This document shows positions 1 to 7,193 of a DNA stretch of 17,854 bases, in pieces. The notes under the pieces are model-generated. The model had not been told where the DNA came from. It made no database searches and saw nothing but the letters and a program-made list of their open reading frames with translations. The position numbers and the translations under genes are program-made. How positions within the stretch are numbered: the first letter of the stretch is position 1; every line of letters starts with the position of its first letter. The DNA is from QHVT01 sp036387915 (lineage in GTDB: Bacteria > Acidobacteriota > Thermoanaerobaculia > Gp7-AA8): NCBI GenBank assembly GCA_036387915.1, contig DASVSV010000014.1, positions 1 through 17,854 on the forward strand, given 5' to 3'.

Positions 1-1
1 C

Positions 2-127
2 GTGCAGATGATGCTCGTTCACTATCTTCCGCGCCGCGACCGCACGCCCGAGGACCTGATCGACCTCCTCCGCAGACGCTTCAAACGGCGAGGACAACAC
101 TTTCCCGATGACCTAATGGAAAAGTGA
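2..127 (+). CDS. C-terminal end of an unknown protein (5' truncated by window edge)
   Basis: The + strand frame starting at base 2 is open from the window edge to a TGA at 125-127 and gives 41 residues. The peptide has coding-like character: it begins VQMMLVHYLP, continues with an acidic/hydrophobic helix around PEDLIDLLRRRF and ends FPDDLMEK. Codon third positions are mostly G or C, as in the sure genes of the window. The other frames here give arginine/serine-rich low-complexity peptides. No family can be named from this tail. It is not followed by another + strand gene. No obvious terminator hairpin follows the stop. Confidence 0.5.
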   Translation: MQMMLVHYLPRRDRTPEDLIDLLRRRFKRRGQHFPDDLMEK

Positions 128-300
128 CAAAGTAGAACTAAGCTGCGCGGCCGGTTCCGCGTGCCGAAGTCGAAGCGGCGCGGCGGTTGCCGCGAATGAC
201 GTTCGGACAACCGAGTCGCGATCTGCAACCGCCGTCACGCCGCCGCGCTGGCGATGAGGCAGCCGGCTCGGCCGGCGGGCCGAAGCCAGGCCGTGCCGGA

Positions 301-328
301 CGGTGAAGTTGAGCGGCCAGCTTCACCG
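301..328 (-). terminator. Perfect 8-bp hairpin over the stop codon of the 323-499 reading frame
   Basis: Bases 301-308 (CGGTGAAG) and 321-328 (CTTCACCG) are exact inverted complements around a 12-base loop. Read on the minus strand, the stem starts at the last codons and stop (325-323) of the small reading frame. No T-run follows, so it is a weak terminator candidate at best and may be chance. Confidence 0.25.
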
Positions 329-499
329 CTGAACGCGTTTCAACATCAGATCTCGATACACCTGCAGTGGTCGCAGCGGCGGATCCAGCCGACGAAGATC
401 GTACGTCCAATCGGTCCAACGGCCGAGATTTTCTAATTGGCTGATCGCCTCGATAGTTGCTGCCGGTCTTTCGCCCGTGAGCACACCTAAGCGGTTCAC
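323..499 (-). CDS. Small hypothetical protein, or 3' part of a frameshifted gene
   Basis: A minus-strand frame of 58 residues runs from a GTG at 499-497 to TGA at 325-323. The GTG overlaps the TGA of the upstream reading frame (498-496) in a GTGA arrangement, which is typical of translationally coupled genes. The peptide looks coding: VNRLGVLTGERPAATIEAIS is followed by a Trp/Asp-rich stretch and a basic C-terminus ending LMLKRVQR. Its composition is much more protein-like than the arginine/serine-rich peptides of the other frames. An equally good reading is that it is the C-terminal part of the same protein as the frame ending at 496, separated by a one-base frameshift. No family was recognised. 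Confidence 0.4.
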   Translation of the reverse strand: MNRLGVLTGERPAATIEAISQLENLGRWTDWTYDLRRLDPPLRPLQVYRDLMLKRVQR

Positions 500-807
500 G
501 ATACCTCGTGTATGAAATGCCGAAATTGAGGAAGTGTTGGAGTGAACAGCTCGTCACCGACGATGATTCGCCAGATATTGATCTCAGGTCTGTCTGATCG
601 GTCCGAGACAATCTGCGTGCGCCAGAACTCGATTTGCCTGACGCGATAGTCTAGCTCTGACACGTAGACCGCAATTTCGGCCTGATCGGCTGCACGTTGT
701 TCCTCCCGTTGCTGGTAGAACGCATGCATTCTCGCGATGCCAGCAAGCACAACCGATGAACAAATGAACAACCCAAATGCCGAGTCAGAAACGCCAGAGG
801 GAGGCAC
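496..807 (-). CDS. Small membrane protein with coiled coil, hypothetical (start uncertain)
   Basis: The reading frame from a GTG at 807 to TGA at 498-496 gives 103 residues. An N-terminal hydrophobic segment (about residues 10-26, containing AFGLFICSSVVLAGIA) is followed by a Glu/Gln/Arg-rich helix with coiled-coil character (about 30-65, containing YQQREEQRAADQ) and a C-terminal part rich in Ile/Trp/Phe. This suggests a single-span membrane protein with its C-terminal helix in the cytoplasm. The start is poor: no ribosome binding site sits before the GTG, and coding-like sequence appears upstream in another frame, starting near 908 with RNQEDAHRIEVEEHL. The gene may therefore be longer and broken by a frameshift around 800-830. 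No domain was recognised. Confidence 0.4.
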   Translation of the reverse strand: MPPSGVSDSAFGLFICSSVVLAGIARMHAFYQQREEQRAADQAEIAVYVSELDYRVRQIEFWRTQIVSDRSDRPEINIWRIIVGDELFTPTLPQFRHFIHEVS

Positions 808-1011
808 GGAGCCGCCGGTCCCGACTCCCGCGCCTCTAGATCTTGGCGAATCGCAAACCGCAGATGCTCTTCAACCTCAATGCGATGCGCATCTTCCTGA
901 TTTCGCAAGTTATGTCCGAATACTATTGAGTCGAATCAGAATCGCCTCTATCGGAACCACCCTTTTCAGGTGGACCTGCTCCGTCGGGACGATCCGGCTT
1001 GTCGGGCGGGT

Positions 1012-1330
1012 CTACCACCTAGGGAGGATCATGTCGAAGCGCAGCCCGGCTTCGACCAGACGGCGGTAGATGCGCAACAGGACCGAAACGACGCCACCCG
1101 AACGCGTGCGGCCTGGCCGAAGCATTGCCGCCACTGGCCACCCGTGCTGGTCGAACACCAGAAGCGGGTAGTAGATGTAGTTGCCGTAATGGCCGTGGAA
1201 GAGGGCGAGCTGCTGTTCGCCATAGGTGATGAAGTCGGTGGAGTCGAAGTCGAGTACGATCCGAATGCGCCGCTTCGAGCGGCGAGGCTTCGCGGTGACT
1301 CGTATCTCGCCGCAGCGCAGCGCCTCATCA
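1012..1330 (-). pseudogene. Truncated IS1380-like family transposase
   Basis: The minus-strand frame ending at the TAG 1014-1012 carries the catalytic-core signature of IS1380-type DDE transposases: a basic stretch, then IRIVLDFDSTD, then YGEQQLALFHGHYGNY, then PLLVFDQHGWPVAAMLRPG, then an Arg/Leu-rich helix ending RFDMIL. In this family the next motif should supply the following acidic catalytic residue. Here the frame reads only PRW and stops, so the C-terminal half is missing. Upstream of about 1330 the frame stays open to 1440 but no longer resembles the family, so the N-terminal part is also lost or diverged. About 100 residues remain of a protein that is normally over 400. No terminal inverted repeats were found at the edges. 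It is a dead remnant lying directly downstream of the caspase-like gene. Confidence 0.7.
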
Positions 1331-1436
1331 CGTCGCGGTTGCAGGACGTCCAGCGTGAGATCGGGCTGCGTGTCTCCCGCCGCCGCCGACCTCGCGCGCG
1401 GCGTGCTCGCGGAAAGCGGGGAGATGATTCGGGTCG

Positions 1437-3017
1437 CTACTTGATGGCCACGAAGCGCACGCCATCGGAGTGGAGCACGTGCCCGTCGAAGGCGAGGACG
1501 ACGTGGCCGGTTGCCGTGCGGATGATGATGTCGCGGTTGCCGTCGTTGTCGTAGTCGGCCATCTCCAGACGGCGGATCGCCGATGCGGGACGGACAGTGC
1601 CCTGCCAGAGCTCCCGCCCTCGTTGCACCTTTTTCGGATTGAGCATGAAGACGCGACCAGCGACGTCGGCCGCAACGATGCGCGGAGAGTGACTGGTGGT
1701 CATCCTGTCGGCGACGACGTGCTGCAGCTCGCGCGAATGGGCGTACATCGCGATCTGCGTCCCGTCGGGATCGAAGATCATCAGCCGCTCGCCGGCCAGC
1801 GCCACGACCTGATTCCGCTTCTTGCGAAAGAGGTCGGCGGTGATGAACGAGCGGAGCGATGGAGTCGCGGCAGTCCAGATCCTTTCCTGATCGGCGTCGA
1901 ACACGGCGATGGTGTTCGCCGTGCTGACCAGCGCCTCGTTCAACGTGTCTCCGTCGAGGTCCGCGGCCTTTGCGTTCGCAGCGCGAAAGGTCAGGTCCTG
2001 CCGCCAGAGCTCGTCGCCGTTCTCATCAAACGCGACCACGGCGTTGTCGATGAGCTGGACGCGATGAATTCCGGGAATCCGCGCGCAGGACGCGAGCGGC
2101 ATCGCCTTCGCGTCAATGTCCATGATCACCTGCGTCGCCTTGCGCAGTGAGGGATCACGGTTCGCATTGATCCACTTCAGCACGCGTTTTTCGACGGAGT
2201 CGGCGAGTGTCGTGGCGGTGACGACGCCGCGTGCGTCGCGCTGCATGTCGCAGCGCAGGGAGTCGAGGACCGCGCTGGTGAAGACACCGTTCTTCTTTTT
2301 GTGATCGTCGTACGTGAACGTGCCGGCGTAGAGGACGACCTGACCCTGGATCGCGGGCATTCGCTGCAGCATCGCCGTGGGAGCTTTTTGCGGGACCGAT
2401 CCGCGAACCGCGCCGTCGGTACGCTCGCGGCATGCATCGATCAGGATCAGAGAGCGGCCGGCCGTCGCGGCGATGTCGAAGATTTTCGCGGAGGAGACCG
2501 AGTTCCGGCGCACGCCGAACGACGACGTCGTCGACAACACGTACGGCACCCCGTCGGTCATGAAGCCGTGACTGGCAAATCCGGCGATGAAGATTCCGTC
2601 CGGGCCGGTCTTCTTCGCCTGTTCCTCCAGCCGTGTCAGGATCTCGTCGCGTGTGGCCGTCGTCACTCGCGCACCGGCGTTCGTCAGTTTGGTGAGGCGC
2701 TGGCGCGACTCCTCTTTGACCGGGTCGCCGGAGAGAGCCAGCACGACGTCCTGAGGCCGCACCAGCGCGACGTTTCGCTCGAAGGCAAACATGTAAGCGA
2801 GATCGACGGCATCGTCGACCGCGTACATCACGCTCAGCAGACTCGGATCGTGAAACGTACGGACGCCGGCGAAGAAAGCCGCCGATTGCCTGTGATCGAA
2901 ACGCGCAGACGACGCGCGCTTCACCTTGACGATCGGCGTCGCCCCACGACCCCGGTCCTCGGGTTGCGAGCATGCGAGCGTCAGGAGCATGAGGCACAGC
3001 AGCGCGGAAGCTTTCAT
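1437..3017 (-). CDS. Caspase-family (C14-like) lipoprotein with C-terminal FG-GAP/VCBS-like propeller
   Basis: The protein has 526 residues. It starts with a lipoprotein signal (MKASALLCLMLLTLACSQ, lipobox LTLAC, lipidated Cys16), so it is exported and membrane anchored. Ser at +2 would allow outer-membrane sorting by the E. coli rule. Residues about 60-300 form a caspase p20-like domain: the catalytic His is H150 in FASHGF and the catalytic Cys is C196 in LILIDACRE, both after hydrophobic beta strands as the fold requires. Residues about 315-526 hold repeated blades with FG-GAP-like motifs, such as AADLDGDTLNEAL near 351 and MADYDNDGNRDIII near 486. These bind calcium in related proteins and often mediate binding to partners or surfaces. 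The ATG follows a GGAGG-type site about 10 bases upstream. It lies 114 bp behind the metacaspase-like gene on the same strand. The substrate is unknown. Confidence 0.85.
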   Translation of the reverse strand: MKASALLCLMLLTLACSQPEDRGRGATPIVKVKRASSARFDHRQSAAFFAGVRTFHDPSLLSVMYAVDDAVDLAYMFAFERNVALVRPQDVVLALSGDPVKEESRQRLTKLTNAGARVTTATRDEILTRLEEQAKKTGPDGIFIAGFASHGFMTDGVPYVLSTTSSFGVRRNSVSSAKIFDIAATAGRSLILIDACRERTDGAVRGSVPQKAPTAMLQRMPAIQGQVVLYAGTFTYDDHKKKNGVFTSAVLDSLRCDMQRDARGVVTATTLADSVEKRVLKWINANRDPSLRKATQVIMDIDAKAMPLASCARIPGIHRVQLIDNAVVAFDENGDELWRQDLTFRAANAKAADLDGDTLNEALVSTANTIAVFDADQERIWTAATPSLRSFITADLFRKKRNQVVALAGERLMIFDPDGTQIAMYAHSRELQHVVADRMTTSHSPRIVAADVAGRVFMLNPKKVQRGRELWQGTVRPASAIRRLEMADYDNDGNRDIIIRTATGHVVLAFDGHVLHSDGVRFVAIK

Positions 3018-3131
3018 CGTCAGGGACCCCCTCCACCGCCAGCGCCCAAGCCCGAGGATCGAACTCTGACGAACGAGCGACTGACGGGGAGAGGGTCGCT
3101 GGTAAAGACACCGGAATCGCCGGTTTGTGGG

Positions 3132-5531
3132 TCACTTCCTCGCGCGTGGCGCCACGGATTCGAAAAAAACTCGCTCCAGCGACCAGCTCGAGGGCGTCAC
3201 GATGCGCGCGGAGCGGCTGGCCGAGCCGGTGAGCGCGAGGAGCCGCTCGAGCGGCGTCTTTGCCTCACCCGTGTTGCCGCCGCGGACGCCATCCCACTGC
3301 AGGACCCAGGGGTTCGGCAGCGGCTCGTCCGTCGTCAGGAGAAAATACGTGTCCACGCCGTACGGAGCCGTCACCTGCAAGGCCGCATCGTTCGCGAGCG
3401 CGATCAGAGCTGCCGGCGGGGGAGCGGGATAGCGGTTCTCCACCGAGCCCGTTCCGCCGGCCGGGTAGAGCAGGACGCCGTTGCCGTCGCCGTCGATCAT
3501 GAAGACGTACGCGTAGCGTTGCGGGACGCGCGCGCGCAATGGCCCGGTTGCGTGCAGCAGAAGGTCGTATTTCTCCTCGCCGATGAGGACGTCCTTCGCC
3601 AACGCCCCGTCGCGCACGCGCCGCAACGCGAGGCGATACGGATAGCGTGACTCCGGCGGCGACTCGAGCAACTGCCACGCGTGAATCCTCCGCAGCCGCA
3701 ACACCGACTCGCGCAGCGTGGCCATGGAGTCGCGCAGTGTGGCGTCGCGTCCGTCCCCGGCCACCCACGCCGTGTGCAACGGAAGCCCGGTCACGCGTAG
3801 ATCCGATCGCCGCACGTTCGGCCGCACCCACGCATACGAAAGACGACGGTCCGCAAACCGACCGACGAGGATGTAGTCCGCGTCCTCCGCCTGCTCGACA
3901 GGATCGATGCCTTCCCGGTCGGTGCCGGGGCCGATGGAGATGCCGTCGACCAGTGCCGCCGGCGCGGCGAATTGCACGAACAGCGAGGATCCGGCGGGGA
4001 TTCGCGCGATTGCTGCCATGGCGTCGCCCGGCTCGGGGCCGAGTGTCTCGATGCGTCTGCCCGGTCCGATGAGCTCCCACTGGCGGTTCCCGCGACGGAG
4101 GAGGTGCGTGGGCGTCGCGTCGACGGGATCGCTGGTCCAGCGCAGGCCGCGGCGTGTCGCCTCCGCATTCAGCCGCGCCGCGAGTGCAGCGATCGCGCGC
4201 ACGTTGTCCGGGACACGCGGCGTCCAGACGCGGAGCGGCCGCCCCGCCGGCGCGGCCCAGCCGACGATCTCCAGCAGCGCGCCGGCACGCACGGCCTGCG
4301 GCAGCACACGTCCCGTTTCGACACGCCCCTCGCTGTTCGCCAGTCCATGAACCGCCGTGACCACGACACGCGTGATGAGTTGCCGCCGATCGACGACGCG
4401 CAATTCGCTTCCCACCGAGAGGCCGTTCGCCCAGCCGCCGTGCAGCAGCACGGTCCCGTCGCCGCGGACGTCTTTGACCGCCACGACGGGCCGTCCGCCG
4501 GGACGATCGGTCCGCGCGCCGAGGAACGGATGAAATCGCGCCTGGGCAGTGCCGGACATCACCGGCGCCTGATACGGCTTCTCCGCCCGGATCCGCGCCG
4601 CCGCACGCGCAAACGTCTCCGACGCCGATTCGCCCGTCGACGAGTCGCGCAGCGCGCGGATCCACGCCCACGAGAATGCGCCGTGCATCAATCCGTCGTC
4701 GTCGCGCATTTCCCATGCGTCGTCGAAATCCTGCGACGCTGCCAGCACCAGCGCCCCGCGATCCTCGGGGCGAGGTCCGTACGGCGTGCGATCGGCGACG
4801 TCGCGCGGGTCGAGCTTGATTCCGCGCGGCCGCTCACCGGTCGTCAAACCGCGCGTGCCGGAGCCGCTGTGGCAGTTGTCCATCAGGATCGTGAGCCGCG
4901 CGCCGCGATCGAGGATGCGATTGAACGGACGGCGGAGCTCCTTGTCGCGGATGTCGCGCACGCCGAGGCGCGAATCGGCGGGGACGATGGACTCGTCCAG
5001 CTTGTCCGCCTCGTCGGAAAGAGAGTTCCGGACCTGGGACCCGTGACCGGCGTAATAGAAAAAGAGAACGTCGCCCTTGGCCGCCTTCTGCACGAGGTGC
5101 TGCTCGACAGTCTGCAGGATCGCGGCACGCGTCGCGTTCTGATCCGTCAGAGTGACGATGTCGCGGCGGTCGAAGCCGTAGAGCAGCACGAGCATCTCCT
5201 GCATCAGGCCGACGTCCGTCACCGTGCCGCTGAGATTGTCCCAGTCCCGTTCCGGCGGGACGACGCGCGGCCGCGGCCCGAGACGCGACGCGCTGTAGTC
5301 ATTGATGCCGATCAGCAATGCGCGGCGGCGGGCGACGGACTGCGCCTCGGCACAATGGACGAAGGAGAGTGCGGCGAGACAGACGGCGGCGATTCGGGCG
5401 TGCAGGGGAGACCTCCGTGACAGAATTGTCTTCCTCTCCAGGAGGAGAGCACCCGGTGAGACAATTTTCCCTGGATTTCGTGGCGCTGTTCTTTGCAGTG
5501 GCGGCCGCGGGAGCACGGCCGTGGCCGACAT
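3132..5531 (-). CDS. Metacaspase-like (C14) exported protease with DUF4384-like C-terminus
   Basis: From the ATG at 5531 the protein has 799 residues; the start is uncertain. A secretion signal (hydrophobic core AAVCLAALSFVHCAEAQ) is preceded, with this start, by an unusual N-region of about 45 residues. A CTG at 5405 with GGAGG six bases upstream would place the signal peptide at the N-terminus (757 residues). The caspase domain follows directly: RRALLIGINDY, catalytic His in FYYAGHGSQV (codon 5045-5043) and catalytic Cys in MDNCHSGSG (codon 4874-4872), the classic metacaspase/orthocaspase motifs. Such enzymes usually cut after Arg or Lys. The middle 350 residues are mixed alpha/beta with no recognised domain. 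The C-terminal 150 resemble DUF4384 (YAYVFMIDGDGNGVLLYP, then APYGVDTYFLLTTDEPLP). It is probably periplasmic or secreted. The stop at 3132 is 114 bp before the next caspase-like gene. Confidence 0.85.
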   Translation of the reverse strand: MSATAVLPRPPLQRTAPRNPGKIVSPGALLLERKTILSRRSPLHARIAAVCLAALSFVHCAEAQSVARRRALLIGINDYSASRLGPRPRVVPPERDWDNLSGTVTDVGLMQEMLVLLYGFDRRDIVTLTDQNATRAAILQTVEQHLVQKAAKGDVLFFYYAGHGSQVRNSLSDEADKLDESIVPADSRLGVRDIRDKELRRPFNRILDRGARLTILMDNCHSGSGTRGLTTGERPRGIKLDPRDVADRTPYGPRPEDRGALVLAASQDFDDAWEMRDDDGLMHGAFSWAWIRALRDSSTGESASETFARAAARIRAEKPYQAPVMSGTAQARFHPFLGARTDRPGGRPVVAVKDVRGDGTVLLHGGWANGLSVGSELRVVDRRQLITRVVVTAVHGLANSEGRVETGRVLPQAVRAGALLEIVGWAAPAGRPLRVWTPRVPDNVRAIAALAARLNAEATRRGLRWTSDPVDATPTHLLRRGNRQWELIGPGRRIETLGPEPGDAMAAIARIPAGSSLFVQFAAPAALVDGISIGPGTDREGIDPVEQAEDADYILVGRFADRRLSYAWVRPNVRRSDLRVTGLPLHTAWVAGDGRDATLRDSMATLRESVLRLRRIHAWQLLESPPESRYPYRLALRRVRDGALAKDVLIGEEKYDLLLHATGPLRARVPQRYAYVFMIDGDGNGVLLYPAGGTGSVENRYPAPPPAALIALANDAALQVTAPYGVDTYFLLTTDEPLPNPWVLQWDGVRGGNTGEAKTPLERLLALTGSASRSARIVTPSSWSLERVFFESVAPRARK
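5424..5466 (-). promoter_or_regulatory. Nested hairpin just upstream of the metacaspase signal peptide and a GGAGG site
   Basis: Outer arms 5424-5431 (AATTGTCT) and 5459-5466 (AGACAATT) are perfectly complementary. Inside them CTCTCC (5434-5439) and GGAGAG (5444-5449) form a second perfect stem with a four-base loop. On the minus strand the structure ends 7 bases before the GGAGG at 5416-5412. If translation starts at the CTG 5405, this is a 5' leader structure next to the ribosome binding site. If it starts upstream, the hairpin lies inside the coding sequence. Confidence 0.45.
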
Positions 5532-5675
5532 CGCCTTCCCGCCGCGGACGCGCCGGTGACCGCATCTGAATGCGGCGTCATTCGTGGGCATCCGGCGGAA
5601 TCGCGACACAATGCGCGGGTGGCGACGCAACTCGAATGTGGGGTGCGTGTAAGCGGATGCCGTTGCCGGTCTGCA

Positions 5676-6077
5676 TCACTGACACGGCAAAAGCCGTTCC
5701 GCCTCCTCTGCAGTGATGCCGTAGGGCCACACTTTCTCGGTGGCGTCCCTGTACGCCACTCCGCGGAAGGCGCGCTCGCTCGAAAATTCTTTCACGCCGC
5801 CCGAATAAACGTCGTAGGCGCCGGCACCGTAATGCAGCGCATCGACCATCGCGTCTTCCATGATGATCGACGTCTCCACGAGCAGCACGCCGCAATCACT
5901 GCCGGCGGCTTTGGCGCGAACCTTCCACTGGCCCAGCGCGGAATCGGTATAGAGGCGCGTGAAGGTGGTCGCCTCCCTGACGTTGCGCTGCTGCACCGCG
6001 GCCTGGTGAGAATTCGATTTACACGCTGCGGCGGCGAGCGCCGCGAATACGACGAATGTTCTGAGTTGGAACGTCAT
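5676..6077 (-). CDS. Small lipoprotein of unknown function
   Basis: The ATG at 6077 was chosen because GGAGGAG lies five bases upstream. The longer frame back to 6116 would run through a terminator stem. The product has 133 residues. It starts with a lipoprotein signal (MTFQLRTFVVFAALAAAAC, lipidated Cys19) followed by a polar linker KSNSHQ. The mature part is about 110 residues, mixed alpha/beta, with two further cysteines (in GSDCGVLL and the C-terminal LLPCQ) that could form a disulfide in the periplasm. No known domain was recognised. It begins 24 bases beyond the terminator that follows the 6135-7193 gene, so its expression needs read-through or a promoter in the hairpin region. About 145 bp separate it from the ATG of the metacaspase gene, so the two may be co-transcribed. 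Confidence 0.75.
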   Translation of the reverse strand: MTFQLRTFVVFAALAAAACKSNSHQAAVQQRNVREATTFTRLYTDSALGQWKVRAKAAGSDCGVLLVETSIIMEDAMVDALHYGAGAYDVYSGGVKEFSSERAFRGVAYRDATEKVWPYGITAEEAERLLPCQ

Positions 6078-6100
6078 TTTCTCTCCTCCGCAAATACAAA

Positions 6101-6129
6101 ATGGCTCGCCACCCAAGGTGGCGAGCCAT
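6101..6129 (-). terminator. Strong intrinsic terminator after the 6135-7193 gene
   Basis: Bases 6101-6113 and 6117-6129 are perfect 13-bp inverted complements around a three-base loop. On the minus strand the stem is followed at once by TTTTGTATTTG, the U-rich tract of a rho-independent terminator. It begins five bases after the TGA of the gene ending at 6135. Its 3' end is only about 11 bases before the GGAGGAG site of the next gene, so it may also act as an attenuator. A + strand function is unlikely because only AT-poor sequence follows there. Confidence 0.85.
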
Positions 6130-6134
6130 CCGCT

Positions 6135-7193
6135 TCAGGGGACCTTCGAAGGCGGGCAGAGGAGCGGTTCGCTGATGCCACGGCCGATGTCAATGCGCAG
6201 CCCGGTCAGCAGCGACGAATAGAGGAGGCTCTGCGGATGCACCGACTGCCACGTCACCTGCGGATACGTCGCGTTCGGATCGGCCGGACCGGGATACGGC
6301 ACCATGCGCGCTGCTTCGGCGGGTGGCGTCTGCAGGACGTCATAGAACCGCTCGAAGTGCTTGCCCGGATCGGGCGTACCGGTGAACGGCGTGGTCGACG
6401 GGACGAACGGCGGAAGATTGAGGACGGCCACTTCGACGCGGTCATTCGCATCGGGAGCGAGCTTCATCGTGCGGCCGGCGGTGCCGTCGAAGTTGGTCTC
6501 GACGATCTCGACGTTCTCGCCGCTGATCTCGACGTCCGCGCCCATCCACGTGGCCACGGCCTGCGAATAGGGGGAGACGCTGCCCTGTCCGTCGAGCCGC
6601 TTGAAGTGCACGGGCGTGACGTTGCTGCCGATCTTGGCAACCGAGTACGTGAAGACCTTGCCGCTCTTGAGACGGAAACGCGCTGCGACGAGGCCGGACG
6701 GCGGCTGCGCCGCCAGCACCGCCGGATTGAGACCCTCGCACGGCGTGCCGCAGATCGCCTTCAGGCTGGCCAGCCACGAGTAGTCCTCGCGCTCCGTGGA
6801 GGTGGTGGGAATGACGGTCGTGCGCACGCCGTCGCGGAAGGTGAGCGCCGGCAGTGCGGGCGCGTTCGTGCTTCCTTTACGCAGGGCGAGCTGAGCGCCG
6901 TTCAGGACCCAGCCGCCGCCGCCGGCGACGGCCGCTTCGAAGGAATCGAGCGCGACCGCGGCCGACTGGTCGGGAAAGAAGAACTGTGCGATCTCGGCAT
7001 CGCGAGTGGGGCAGGTGCCGGTGCAACTGCCGGCGCGGGTGACGACAATCGCCTTGTGATGTCCGGGGGTGGTGTTGTCGGAGCTGTGATAGCTGTGGTC
7101 GACGTTGAGCAGCAGGACGTCCAGCTCGGTCCCGTCCTCACTGGGGACGAACACCATCAGACCGCTGAACAGAATGCGAAGAAGAAAGTCCAT
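6135..7193 (-). CDS. Hypothetical exported or membrane-associated protein next to CHAT gene
   Basis: The product has 352 residues from the ATG at 7193, which has an AGGA site about eight bases upstream. An in-frame ATG at 7238 is possible but gives a basic, Pro-rich extension. The N-terminus MDFLLRILFSGLMVFVPSED is hydrophobic and could be a signal anchor, although no clear cleavage site is present. The rest is a soluble, beta-rich sequence with a His-rich patch (DHSYHSSDN, GHHKA near residues 32-50) and two cysteine pairs (SCTGTC and ICGTPC) that may form disulfides or bind metal. No family is recognised. Its first 56 bases overlap the 3' end of the CHAT gene, so the two are surely on one transcript and probably translationally coupled. 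The terminator just behind it ends that transcript. A role as partner or substrate of the CHAT protease is possible but unproven. Confidence 0.75.
   Translation of the reverse strand: MDFLLRILFSGLMVFVPSEDGTELDVLLLNVDHSYHSSDNTTPGHHKAIVVTRAGSCTGTCPTRDAEIAQFFFPDQSAAVALDSFEAAVAGGGGWVLNGAQLALRKGSTNAPALPALTFRDGVRTTVIPTTSTEREDYSWLASLKAICGTPCEGLNPAVLAAQPPSGLVAARFRLKSGKVFTYSVAKIGSNVTPVHFKRLDGQGSVSPYSQAVATWMGADVEISGENVEIVETNFDGTAGRTMKLAPDANDRVEVAVLNLPPFVPSTTPFTGTPDPGKHFERFYDVLQTPPAEAARMVPYPGPADPNATYPQVTWQSVHPQSLLYSSLLTGLRIDIGRGISEPLLCPPSKVP

Noticed and set aside
138..611. 157-codon minus-strand open frame
   Set aside because: The product is rich in Ser/Arg/Ala and lacks protein-like hydrophobic pattern; frames overlapping it (323-499 and 496-807) look more like coding sequence.
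970..1554. 194-codon + strand open frame opposite the transposase remnant and the caspase gene end
   Set aside because: It is antisense to recognisable IS1380-like and FG-GAP-like coding sequence, and its Arg/Val/Asp-rich composition is that of a shadow frame.
3110..3124. Five-bp hairpin (ACCGG/CCGGT) after the metacaspase stop as a terminator
   Set aside because: The stem is short and the following minus-strand sequence (GTCTTTACC) has only three Ts in a row; not convincing.
2301..3650. 449-codon + strand frame, also similar long + strand frames at 3972-5420 and 5493-7280
   Set aside because: Long antisense frames are expected in GC-rich genes; the products are Arg/Gly/Asp-rich with no domain, while the opposite strand shows clear catalytic motifs and signal peptides.
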